Assembly: GCA_030841085.1 (NCBI GenBank)
Contig: JAVEDP010000004.1
Span: forward strand, 1-64,000
Direction of reading: 5' to 3'
Length of the DNA stretch: 64,000 bases
DNA from: Pyrinomonadaceae bacterium
GTDB taxonomy: Bacteria > Acidobacteriota > Blastocatellia > Pyrinomonadales > Pyrinomonadaceae
Shown here: in pieces, positions 9,547 to 17,132 of the stretch
Numbering within the stretch: the stretch's first letter is position 1
How the letters are laid out: the number at the start of each line of letters is the position of its first letter
Notes under the pieces: model-generated
What the model was told of the DNA's origin: nothing
The model's input: only the letters and a program-made list of their open reading frames with translations
Databases searched by the model: none
Program-made: the position numbers and the translations under genes

Positions 9547-10443
9547 ATGAAAATATTAATGAGCGGTTCACACGGTCTTGTCGGCACGGCTTTGATTTCA
9601 ACACTGATATCGCCCGACCACGAGGTCTATCGCCTGGTGCGGCATGCGCCGAATTTGGAAACTGAGATCGAATGGAGTCCCGATCGCTACAGCATCGCGC
9701 TGGCGCGGCTTGAAGGATTTGATGCAGTTGTTCACCTCGCGGGAGAAAGCATTGCGGAAGGCCGCTGGACGGATGAAAAGAAAAAACGGATTCGCGAAAG
9801 TCGAGTGAAGGGGACTCGGCTGCTTGGGGACGCGCTCGCTAATCTTTCCAATCCGCCTAAAACTTTTGTTTGCGCGTCAGCCATCGGCTACTACGGCGAT
9901 CGCGGCGATGAGTTGCTGACGGAAAGTAGTGAGCCGGGCAAGGATTTTCTTTCCGATGTTTGCGTGGAGTGGGAGAAGGCGACTGCGCTTGCGACCGAGA
10001 AGGGAATTCGCGTCGTTAACTGCCGTTTCGGAATTATCCTCGACGCGAAGGGCGGCGCGCTCGCAAAAATGTTGCCGCCTTTTCGGATGGGTGTAGGGGG
10101 AAAGATTGGCAGCGGCAGACAGTGGATGAGTTGGATTGCGCTCGATGATGTCATCAGCGGTATCAAGTTCGTATTAGCGAACGGCTCGATTAGGGGCCCG
10201 GTAAATTTCGTCGCGCCTGCGCCAGTGACGAACGCCGTCTTCACAAAAGCATTAGGCGAGGTCCTGTCACGCCCGACAATATTTCCGATTCCTGCTTTCG
10301 GCGTGCGCTTGCTGTTCGGCGAAATGGCGGATGCGCTGCTGCTGTCGAGCCAACGGGTTGAGTCTGCGGTTTTGCAGACGTCGGGTTACTTGTTCAAATT
10401 TGCGCGGCTAGAAGATGCGCTGCGGCACGTGCTGAAAGATTAA
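9547..10443 (+). CDS. TIGR01777 family NAD(P)-dependent epimerase/dehydratase-like protein
   Basis: A 298-residue extended short-chain dehydrogenase. The N-terminal Rossmann motif (GSHGLVGTAL) binds the dinucleotide, VVHLAGESI is the fourth-strand signature, and SAIGYYGDRGDE carries the YYG motif of the TIGR01777/YfcH/SDR39U1 group in place of the usual YxxxK arrangement. The C-terminus (PAFGVRLLFGEMADALLLSS) matches the DUF1731 tail of the family. The length is normal. The family's substrate is not known. The gene stands alone and is flanked downstream by palindromic repeats and a hairpin. No strong ribosome site precedes ATG at 9547. Confidence 0.88.
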   Translation: MKILMSGSHGLVGTALISTLISPDHEVYRLVRHAPNLETEIEWSPDRYSIALARLEGFDAVVHLAGESIAEGRWTDEKKKRIRESRVKGTRLLGDALANLSNPPKTFVCASAIGYYGDRGDELLTESSEPGKDFLSDVCVEWEKATALATEKGIRVVNCRFGIILDAKGGALAKMLPPFRMGVGGKIGSGRQWMSWIALDDVISGIKFVLANGSIRGPVNFVAPAPVTNAVFTKALGEVLSRPTIFPIPAFGVRLLFGEMADALLLSSQRVESAVLQTSGYLFKFARLEDALRHVLKD

Positions 10444-10453
10444 AAGAAGAATT

Positions 10454-10543
10454 GGCCGCGGATTTACGCGGACGCGCGGATCTGAAGGAACAGCCTTTGC
10501 TGAAATCTTGTCAGCTTCGCGTTTATCCGCGTGTATTCGCGGC
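10454..10543. repeat. Palindromic repeat family F
   Basis: Arms at about 10454-10485 and 10510-10543 are imperfect inverted repeats built on GCCGCGGATTTACGCGGA. The same arm sequence flanks the nested element at 37402-37770. Confidence 0.65.
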
Positions 10544-10551
10544 AAAAAAAG

Positions 10552-10581
10552 AAAGGGCCCGAGCATCTCGCCCGGGCCTTT
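10552..10581. terminator. Hairpin terminator between convergent genes
   Basis: AAAGGGCCCGAG and CCCGGGCCTTT form a G+C-rich stem with A and T tracts on its two sides. It lies between the ends of the plus-strand epimerase gene and the minus-strand beta-propeller gene, so it could serve both. Confidence 0.5.
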
Positions 10582-10638
10582 CGGTTTAGCACTCATCGAG
10601 CGTTTTTAAGGACGATCGATTAGTACTCTTGTTCTCCT

Positions 10639-10666
10639 GTTTACGGTTTACTGTTTACAGTTCACC
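10639..10666. repeat. Heptad (7-bp period) repeat, single arm
   Basis: Four consecutive heptamers of the form GTTTACN (last one GTTCACC) in strict 7-bp register. They end just before the stop codon of the beta-propeller gene at 10669. No complementary arm was found nearby. Confidence 0.7.
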
Positions 10667-10668
10667 GA

Positions 10669-12402
10669 TTAGTTTCCCACGACGTAAAGGTGTCCGTCGT
10701 TTTGTGAATAGAGCTTCCCGTCGCCGCCGATCGAAGCCGGCGTATAAGCCGCGCCAATCGCCAGTTGCTGGAAAATCTTCTTTTTCAAAGTTCCACCCTG
10801 ATTGATCGCAAACAGATTGCCGTCTTCGCTGTTAGCGTAGACGACACCAGCCGAGTCAATCGCCGGGGCGTTGACGCACCACTCAAAACTGAATGGGTGA
10901 TCGTCAACACAGGTCACTGAGCCATTTGGCTGGCGGGTGCAGCTCAGCGTGTTGGTGTTTTTGTATCTCCATTCCACGGTCAAAGCCGGACTGAGTTGAG
11001 TAATGAAGTATTCCTCAGGATAGCCGGGATTGGACGCAGTGCGATCTGGTGGACAGACAGTGTCGTCGTTGCAGTAAGAACCGACTCCGCCGTAGTGGTT
11101 GTCCTTGGTGACAACTGAGTAGGTGGCGCCATGACTATAGATAGCAGGCGTCACATCCCAGCCAAAAATGAACGAGTTGAGAAATGCGCCCGTCGAGCTG
11201 TAATGCAGCATGTGACCTTGCGCATAGTTATACCGAGTGTAAGAGCCGTAGAGCACGCTGCCATCCGGAGCGACGACTGGAGAAGAGCTGGCGTCGTCGA
11301 GTATGCGGCCGGAAGGCAGGCTGTTCGTGTCCGGAGCGACACCTGTAGTCGCTCCAGCCCTGCAACCACCGGGCGTTCCGTTGGGTGGTATCTGCACATT
11401 GCAGCCGTCGTTTAAGACGCCGTGCATTGTGGCGGTCCATTTTGGAGTTAGATCGGAGTTGACCGCTACCAGGTAGCCATAACGCGTAACGGCATGGTTG
11501 CGAGCGATCGTGTAGATAGTCCCGTCCGCCCCAACCGCGGGCGCTACGTTAATCCCGGGCCGCACCGTGTTGCATTTAATGGTCGGTGCAACGGATGTCG
11601 GCGTGGGGGGCCACGGTGGCGGCGTGCTAAAGCCGACTTCGCAATCGTCGTTCGGCCCCATCTCGCCGGTCATGATGTCTTTGAACTGAGCAAAGCTCAT
11701 CGTGCCGCCGGAAGTAATCTTGACGAGCCATGAGCCAATTACATCTTTGCCCCAGGGATCGCTCATATTGAGCTTGAGCGCGTTGTAATAGACATTGCCG
11801 GCGCTGTCCGCGGTGATTGGTCCGGTAAGAAATATATTGCTGTCGTCGCCCAGCGGACTGTAGTGCGCGACGACGGCGCCGTTGGACTTGTTTAGTTTGT
11901 AAACCGATCCATTGCCACCGGGAACATAGACAAAAGTGCCCGCCAGCGTGGCGTGGAATACAGGCTCCCAGGAGGGGCTACCGTATGGAACCGGCTTCCA
12001 GTCGCTCGCGAAATTCCATTGCGCAACCAGGTTGCTGCCGCTCCAACTGAGTTTCTTTTCGTTCCAGGTTTGAGATTCCCAGGTCGTGATTGAAGTGTAA
12101 GTTCCCGACTTGAACTCCATGAAAACGTCGTTACCGTCCACCAACGGAGTTTGGTAGTGAACGAGTAGATCGCCATCGCCATTGTCAGGAGCCTTCTCCT
12201 GTTCCACGAACGGATCGTAGACGATGTCGGCAAGAATTGTGTTGAGGTTTTGGCCGGCCGCGGTGGACGTGCCAGTGTGTTTTTGATCGTGGCCCCACTG
12301 GGGCCAGTTGTCAGCGAAGGCCTGGGTCAAGCCAAAAGTGATGGCCCCCAAGGCGATGAGAATGAGTAAGTTGAGCTTGGTAGCTCGCAGAATGGGATTC
12401 AT
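10669..12402 (-). CDS. Secreted PQQ-like beta-propeller protein
   Basis: A 577-residue exported protein. Residues 8-30 form a signal peptide ending at AFADN. The mature N-terminus DNWPQWGHDQKHTG is the usual opening of outer-membrane or extracellular PQQ-like (BamB-type) propellers, and blades follow with GTFVYVPGGNGSVYKLNKSN, GTIYTIARNH, GVVYANSEDGNLFAINQGG and GKLYSQNDGHLYVV. Four Cys-containing loops suggest disulfides, in line with life outside the cytoplasm. ATG at 12402 has AAAGGAG seven bases upstream. No enzymatic PQQ-dehydrogenase signature was seen, so it is more likely structural or binding than catalytic. Confidence 0.8.
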   Translation of the reverse strand: MNPILRATKLNLLILIALGAITFGLTQAFADNWPQWGHDQKHTGTSTAAGQNLNTILADIVYDPFVEQEKAPDNGDGDLLVHYQTPLVDGNDVFMEFKSGTYTSITTWESQTWNEKKLSWSGSNLVAQWNFASDWKPVPYGSPSWEPVFHATLAGTFVYVPGGNGSVYKLNKSNGAVVAHYSPLGDDSNIFLTGPITADSAGNVYYNALKLNMSDPWGKDVIGSWLVKITSGGTMSFAQFKDIMTGEMGPNDDCEVGFSTPPPWPPTPTSVAPTIKCNTVRPGINVAPAVGADGTIYTIARNHAVTRYGYLVAVNSDLTPKWTATMHGVLNDGCNVQIPPNGTPGGCRAGATTGVAPDTNSLPSGRILDDASSSPVVAPDGSVLYGSYTRYNYAQGHMLHYSSTGAFLNSFIFGWDVTPAIYSHGATYSVVTKDNHYGGVGSYCNDDTVCPPDRTASNPGYPEEYFITQLSPALTVEWRYKNTNTLSCTRQPNGSVTCVDDHPFSFEWCVNAPAIDSAGVVYANSEDGNLFAINQGGTLKKKIFQQLAIGAAYTPASIGGDGKLYSQNDGHLYVVGN

Positions 12403-12715
12403 CGAGGTCTCCTTTCAAGAGGGAAAGAAACAGAAAGAAAAATCTCCCTGCTTTTGACTCAATGCCAATCTGGACGTTTTAGGCAGTGAAGTTTTGGTTA
12501 ATGTATGAATGCTGCGCTGAAATCAGTTTCAAGCCGAATAGGAGGATTCGTCTCGAGCAGCTTTTGCCCCGTGGATACCCGCAGGTTATTCCTGTGGCGC
12601 GATCCTGTCAAGCTTTTCGAGAGTAAGTATAAAGGTAGGTGGCGGAACTTACGTGCGGTCCTTCCGCACTGTCCGGCTGCGAGCCGCAACCTAATTGCTC
12701 TACCCGCAGTGATCG
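12403..12715. other. Intergenic region
   Basis: This 313-bp gap lies upstream of the beta-propeller gene and downstream of the methionine-synthesis gene, both on the minus strand. It includes the ribosome site at 12409-12415. I saw no repeat arm, RNA gene or convincing ORF. Confidence 0.5.
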
Positions 12716-14629
12716 TTACGCATTAGGTGCTTTTTGTGCGAAGCCGGCTTCGTCTGTTTTAGCTGGCGCAAACTCTTCCAAGGCGCCAAACACTTCCAGC
12801 GCATACTTTACGTTTCCGAACGGCGCCGACACTTGTACGCCTTGAATCAGATCGCGTACTTCCAATAACGACTCGCGCGCGATCTTCAAACCTTCGTCGC
12901 GGCCGGCTTCTTTGCTCACGCTCGAAGCCGCGCGCATGCGTTCCATGATTGAAGGCGTGACGCGAACGCCCGGCACTTCGTTATGTAGAAACTCGGCGTT
13001 GCGATACGAGACGAGCGGCCAGATACCGGCGACAATTGGAATTCGCACGTGCTCGATCGTTTTAATGAAGTCGCGTAATTGAGCTGTGTCGAATACAGGT
13101 TGCGTAATCGCGTATTGCGCGCCCGCCTCCACTTTGTATTCAAAACGGCGAATCTCTTCGTCGAGATTAATCGCTCCCGGATTCACACCAACGCCGATGC
13201 AAAACGCGGTCGGCTGGCCAATTGCGTTATTCCCGATGTCCAAACCGTGATTCAGTTTGTTGACCATGTTGGTCAAACCAATCGCGTCGATGTCGAACAC
13301 CGCGGTCGCGTCCGGATACGGCCCCATTTTTGGCGGGTCGCCGGTAATCAAAAGGAGGTTGCGAATGCCGAGCGCGGCCGCGCCCAACAAATCAGACATC
13401 ATGCCCAGCAGATTTCGATCGCGACAGCAGTAATGCAGCACCGACTCGATGCCAATCTGTTGTTCGACCAGCACAGCCGTGGCCAACGCACTCATGCGCG
13501 ATTGCGCGCGCGCGCCGTCGGGAATATTGACGCCGTCAACGCCGGCATCTTTTAGCAGTCGGATCGAATCGAGCGTCTTAACGGCATCGACTCCCTTAGG
13601 TGGCAGGACTTCAACTGAAGTAACGAACTCGCCGTTTACGATTTTCCTCGACCACTGCGAACGTTCCGCAGCCGGAACAATCTTGAGGTCTGCAGGCGCC
13701 CCTTCGCTGATGTGGGCCAACGCCCCGGATGTCATCACAAACTTCTGCGCACGCGGCGATGCTGCCCGGACTGCGTCCGAAATCAGCTTGATGTGCGCCG
13801 GAGTGGTACCGCAACATCCGCCGATAAACTTGGCGCCCGCCTGGATGAACCGCTTGGCAAACTTGGACATGTACTCGGGCGAGCACATGTAAAACTGGCG
13901 GCCCTGGACGTCGCGCGGCAGGCCGGCGTTTGGCTGCGCCGCCAGTTTCTTTTTAGTGACAGCGCGCATCTTTTCCAGCGCACTCAAAATTATCGCCGGG
14001 CCAACGCCGCAGTTTAGTCCGATAACGTCGGCGCCCCATTCATCCAGTCGCGCTGTGAAAAGTTCCGGTGTCGTTCCGTACGAAGTGTTGCCGTCGGTGA
14101 GAATAGTCATCTGCGCGATGATTGGCAGATCGGAAAGTTCCCGAACGGCGCGGATGGCCTGGCGCATCGCCGAGACATCGGAAAATGTTTCCAACACAAA
14201 CAGGTCCACGCCGCCTTCAAGCAGGGCTTCGACCTGCGTCTTAAACATGTCCTTGGCTTCGTCAAACGAAGTTGGTCCATACGGTTCAATGCGCAAACCC
14301 AGCGGCCCAATCGCGCCGGCGACATAGGCGCGCTCGTCCGCCGCCGCGCGTGCGATGCGTGCCGCGTTGATATTTATTTCACGCAGGTTGTCCGCCAGCC
14401 CGTACTGATTGAGATTGTGCGCGGTCGCACCGAACGTGTTCGTCTCGATGATGTCGGCGCCGGCATGGACATACTCGGAATGGACTTCCTGGACGAGGTC
14501 CGGATTCGTCAGATTCAGTTCGTCGTAGCAGCGATTGATGTAGACGCCCTTGGCGTAGAGCATCGTCCCCATCGCGCCGTCGAAGACGTGAATGCGATCG
14601 GTTTCGAGTATGTCTCTGAAAGGTTCCAT
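12716..14629 (-). CDS. Bifunctional homocysteine S-methyltransferase / 5,10-methylenetetrahydrofolate reductase
   Basis: A 637-residue fusion. Residues 1-300 are a homocysteine methyltransferase domain (FDGAMGTMLY; zinc Cys in GLNCG near 205 and in GGCCGTTP near 269). Residues 335-610 are a MetF-like flavin barrel (TSVEVLPPKGVDAV, LLLITGDPPKMGPY, ITQPVFD). The same fusion is known as YitJ in Bacillus. It should make 5-methyl-THF and pass a methyl group to homocysteine for methionine synthesis. The cobalamin-binding and activation domains of MetH are absent, so either it uses another methyl donor or a separate protein supplies them. The ATG has a poor ribosome site, and a palindromic repeat begins four bases upstream. 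I looked for a SAM or cobalamin riboswitch in the leader and did not see one. Confidence 0.9.
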   Translation of the reverse strand: MEPFRDILETDRIHVFDGAMGTMLYAKGVYINRCYDELNLTNPDLVQEVHSEYVHAGADIIETNTFGATAHNLNQYGLADNLREININAARIARAAADERAYVAGAIGPLGLRIEPYGPTSFDEAKDMFKTQVEALLEGGVDLFVLETFSDVSAMRQAIRAVRELSDLPIIAQMTILTDGNTSYGTTPELFTARLDEWGADVIGLNCGVGPAIILSALEKMRAVTKKKLAAQPNAGLPRDVQGRQFYMCSPEYMSKFAKRFIQAGAKFIGGCCGTTPAHIKLISDAVRAASPRAQKFVMTSGALAHISEGAPADLKIVPAAERSQWSRKIVNGEFVTSVEVLPPKGVDAVKTLDSIRLLKDAGVDGVNIPDGARAQSRMSALATAVLVEQQIGIESVLHYCCRDRNLLGMMSDLLGAAALGIRNLLLITGDPPKMGPYPDATAVFDIDAIGLTNMVNKLNHGLDIGNNAIGQPTAFCIGVGVNPGAINLDEEIRRFEYKVEAGAQYAITQPVFDTAQLRDFIKTIEHVRIPIVAGIWPLVSYRNAEFLHNEVPGVRVTPSIMERMRAASSVSKEAGRDEGLKIARESLLEVRDLIQGVQVSAPFGNVKYALEVFGALEEFAPAKTDEAGFAQKAPNA

Positions 14630-14632
14630 GTT

Positions 14633-14714
14633 AGTAGGACAGACATTGCTGTCTGTTCAACGACAGATAGTAGTCTCCGTCCAAATCAGGGACAGGCAGG
14701 AATGCCTGTCCTAC
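14633..14714. repeat. Palindromic repeat family G, copy 1
   Basis: Arms GTAGGACAGACATTGCTGTC and GGCAGGAATGCCTGTCCTAC are self-complementary. The closely similar copy 2 is at 45587-45679. This copy occupies the leader of the methyltransferase/reductase gene. Confidence 0.75.
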
Positions 14715-14750
14715 AAATAGAAAAGTCCCGCGCTAAGCAACGCGGGACTT
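14713..14750 (-). terminator. Rho-independent terminator
   Basis: A perfect 10-bp stem, AAGTCCCGCG / CGCGGGACTT, around an 8-base loop at 14723-14750. On the minus strand it is followed by TTTTCTATTT. It would end the transcript of the small membrane protein gene at 14994-15278. Confidence 0.75.
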
Positions 14751-14993
14751 CGTGAATTCCAGAAGTTGTAGGTTCGTTCTCCGAACCAGTCCGAGCTGTT
14801 TAGCGGTTTTTTTGCGTGGCCGCAAGTCGCCTTAACTCACCACGTTTTCCATTCGTGCTTATACGCCGCGCGCAACTGAGGTGTCAAGGAGCGGCACCAG
14901 AACCCGGCAGTTTGTGCGCAGAAACGCCGCCCCACGAAGACCCCTCCGTCGCTGGCAGTTGCTGGAATTTTAAGAACGAACGAAGCGATGAAA
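14751..14993. other. Intergenic region with a small hairpin
   Basis: This 243-bp stretch holds a short hairpin, GGTTCG / CGAACC, near 14772-14788 and a T-run near 14807-14813. Nothing else could be recognised; a small RNA is possible but unsupported. Confidence 0.3.
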
Positions 14994-15278
14994 CTAGGTA
15001 CGTCGCGGAGCGCCTAAAAAGGCCACAGCGCCGGATAGGATTAGTGCTCCTCCGCCGGCCCCGACTATGGACGAAATTCCCGGCATGGGATCGCTGCCGG
15101 CCAGGGCGCCATGAACAAGGTAGCCACCCACGACGCCTCCAATGAGTCCGGCGATCAAGATCATGAAGTATCGAGCGTAAAGATCCGGCGGCGGATCAGG
15201 CAGCCAGATATGCATCATCAGCCAGGTAGCAAGGCCGCCGCCCGTGAGTGCCCAAAGAGCCATCAACGTTGAAGTCAT
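14994..15278 (-). CDS. Small Gly-rich membrane protein
   Basis: A 94-residue protein with three hydrophobic segments: residues 3-24 (LMALWALTGGGLATWLMMHI), 38-58 (FMILIAGLIGGVVGGYLVHG) and 67-88 (ISSIVGAGGGALILSGAVAF). The glycine spacing recalls small GlsB/YeaQ-type (transglycosylase-associated) membrane proteins, but the match is only by pattern. GAAGGAG lies seven bases before ATG at 15278, so the gene is well supported. It has its own terminator downstream. Confidence 0.75.
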   Translation of the reverse strand: MTSTLMALWALTGGGLATWLMMHIWLPDPPPDLYARYFMILIAGLIGGVVGGYLVHGALAGSDPMPGISSIVGAGGGALILSGAVAFLGAPRRT

Positions 15279-15539
15279 GGGTTTCTCCTTCAGAGGACAT
15301 AGGAAGTGAGAAGAACGGCAGCCTTATACACCCTGCACACTCAGGAAACAATAGTCAGCCGCGTTTGCACCCGCAAATGAACGGAGCCCAACCTTGACAG
15401 AACGCTGTACTTTTGGCTGAATGATCGCGTTCTTATAAGCGTTTCGTTCTACTTCCCGTTTCCCGTGCAGATCTCTCCCGTACTTTGCTTTCAGCAATCC
15501 CCATTCGGTTTCGCAAAACTTTGAATAAGGAAACATTTG

Positions 15540-17072
15540 ATGAGCACAGCGATTGACGGCACCGGCGGCACATTAACTTCCCCTGGAGACGATCGCGGTT
15601 TCTTTGGTCACCCGCGCGGACTATCCACCCTGTTCTTCACTGAGATGTGGGAGCGCTTCAGTTACTACGGTATGAAGGCGATCCTAACGCTCTATATGAC
15701 CAAGAGCCTGGTGGAAGGCGGTCTTGGCTTCGACGAAAAATATGCCAGCGTGATCTATGCGACTTATGTTTCGTCTGTCTGGTATCTGCCGCTTGTCGGA
15801 GGCTGGTTAGCGGATCGGATTTTGGGAGCGCGGCGGGCCGTTTTGATAGGTGGAATCATAATCGCTTGCGGACACTATTCGATGGCTGTCAATAGTCTGC
15901 CAAGCTTTTATGCCGGACTGGTTCTGATTGCTATCGGCACCGGATTGCTGAAGCCTAACATCAGCGCGATGGTCGGTCAGTTGTATTCGGACAAGGATGA
16001 GCGCCGCGATGCAGGCTTTTCGATTTTTTATATGGGCATCAATCTGGGGGCGTTCATTTCGCCGATCGTCGTAGGATTTCTCGCACAACATTTATGGTTT
16101 AGGAATTTTCTCACCTCGATGGGTTTCGACCCAAAGAGTAGTTGGCACTTTGGATTTGCCGCCGCCGGGGTGGGAATGACGCTCGGTTTGATTCAGTACG
16201 TCGTCGGTCGTAACCGGCTTAGAGGTGTTGGAGCAAAACCGGAAAAACGGAGCGCCGCAAGTTCGGAGAAATTCGATGTCGTTACCGGTGTGCTCGCGGT
16301 AGCTGGTGGCGTTATTGGCGCAGCACTCGGTCTCTACTTTGGTGATGCCGGAGCCATCTCCGCTTTGTTTCCAGCTGTCGTTTTCTTTTTTGCCGGCTAT
16401 TTATTGGGAACGCTTCGGATGCTTGCCGGTAATGAACTTAAGAATGTGCTGGTCATCTTCATCCTGTTTTTATTTTCCATTGTATTTTGGATGACGTTTG
16501 AGCAGTCAGGCTCGAGCTTGACTCTCTTCGCTGACCGTCTAACCCAAACAACAGTTTTTGGCTGGGCTTATCCTTCGAGCTGGTTTCAGTCAGTCCAACC
16601 CATATTTGTAATTCTGCTGGCGCCGGCATTCGCCTGGCTTTGGCAAAGAATGGGCGAACGCCAGCCTTCCAGTCCAGGCAAGTTTTTCTATGGACTGCTC
16701 TTCGCAGGTATCGCCTTCGTCGTCGTGACAGTTGCTTCTGCGCTCACCGGGGGTGGCCGCGTCAGTCCGCTTTGGTTGATTGTCGTTTACCTTTTGCAGA
16801 GCATCGGGGAACTCTGCTTGAGTCCGGTCGGCTTGAGCACGGTGACGAAGTTGGCGCCGGCACGCATGGTTGGCTTGATGATGGGCGTGTGGTTTCTTTC
16901 GATCTCGATAGGCAGCTATATCGCAGGGTTAACGACGCGGTTCTTTGCCGGAAACGATCCCGCCGTGCTGACCCGCGCTTTTGGAATTTTTGCTGCCATC
17001 ACTTTGATCGCCGCGTTTGTGCTGGCGCTGCTGACACCGCTGATTAAGAAAATGACACCGCGAGCGGCCTAG
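15540..17072 (+). CDS. POT/PTR2 family proton-coupled di-/tripeptide transporter
   Basis: A 510-residue inner-membrane transporter of the major facilitator superfamily. The family motif for proton coupling is present near the N-terminus (FFTEMWERFSYYGM, ExxER), as are GGWLADRILGARRAV and the second POT motif (FSIFYMGINLGAFISPIV). Twelve or more hydrophobic helices can be traced. ATG at 15540 with AAGGA eight bases upstream is preferred over the TTG one codon earlier. A perfect TTGACA lies at 15394-15399, but the -10 at 17 bp (CTGAAT) is weak. The next gene is a dipeptidyl peptidase 60 bp downstream, so secreted peptide cleavage and dipeptide uptake are probably coupled. Confidence 0.92.
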   Translation: MSTAIDGTGGTLTSPGDDRGFFGHPRGLSTLFFTEMWERFSYYGMKAILTLYMTKSLVEGGLGFDEKYASVIYATYVSSVWYLPLVGGWLADRILGARRAVLIGGIIIACGHYSMAVNSLPSFYAGLVLIAIGTGLLKPNISAMVGQLYSDKDERRDAGFSIFYMGINLGAFISPIVVGFLAQHLWFRNFLTSMGFDPKSSWHFGFAAAGVGMTLGLIQYVVGRNRLRGVGAKPEKRSAASSEKFDVVTGVLAVAGGVIGAALGLYFGDAGAISALFPAVVFFFAGYLLGTLRMLAGNELKNVLVIFILFLFSIVFWMTFEQSGSSLTLFADRLTQTTVFGWAYPSSWFQSVQPIFVILLAPAFAWLWQRMGERQPSSPGKFFYGLLFAGIAFVVVTVASALTGGGRVSPLWLIVVYLLQSIGELCLSPVGLSTVTKLAPARMVGLMMGVWFLSISIGSYIAGLTTRFFAGNDPAVLTRAFGIFAAITLIAAFVLALLTPLIKKMTPRAA

Positions 17073-17132
17073 TCACCTGGCGAAGGTTGGTAACTTGCCA
17101 TCCTTCTCAAGTCCCTGAGGAGAACACTATTT

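Noticed and set aside
12498-12726. Short ORFs between the beta-propeller and methionine genes
   Set aside because: Opposite-strand ORFs overlap each other without start signals or recognisable sequence.
14751-14820. Small RNA suggested by a hairpin and a T-run
   Set aside because: The hairpin is short, is not directly followed by the T-run and no promoter is visible.
14630-14993. SAM or cobalamin riboswitch upstream of the methionine gene
   Set aside because: The leader is occupied by repeat G and a terminator hairpin of the neighbouring gene; no conserved riboswitch core was seen.
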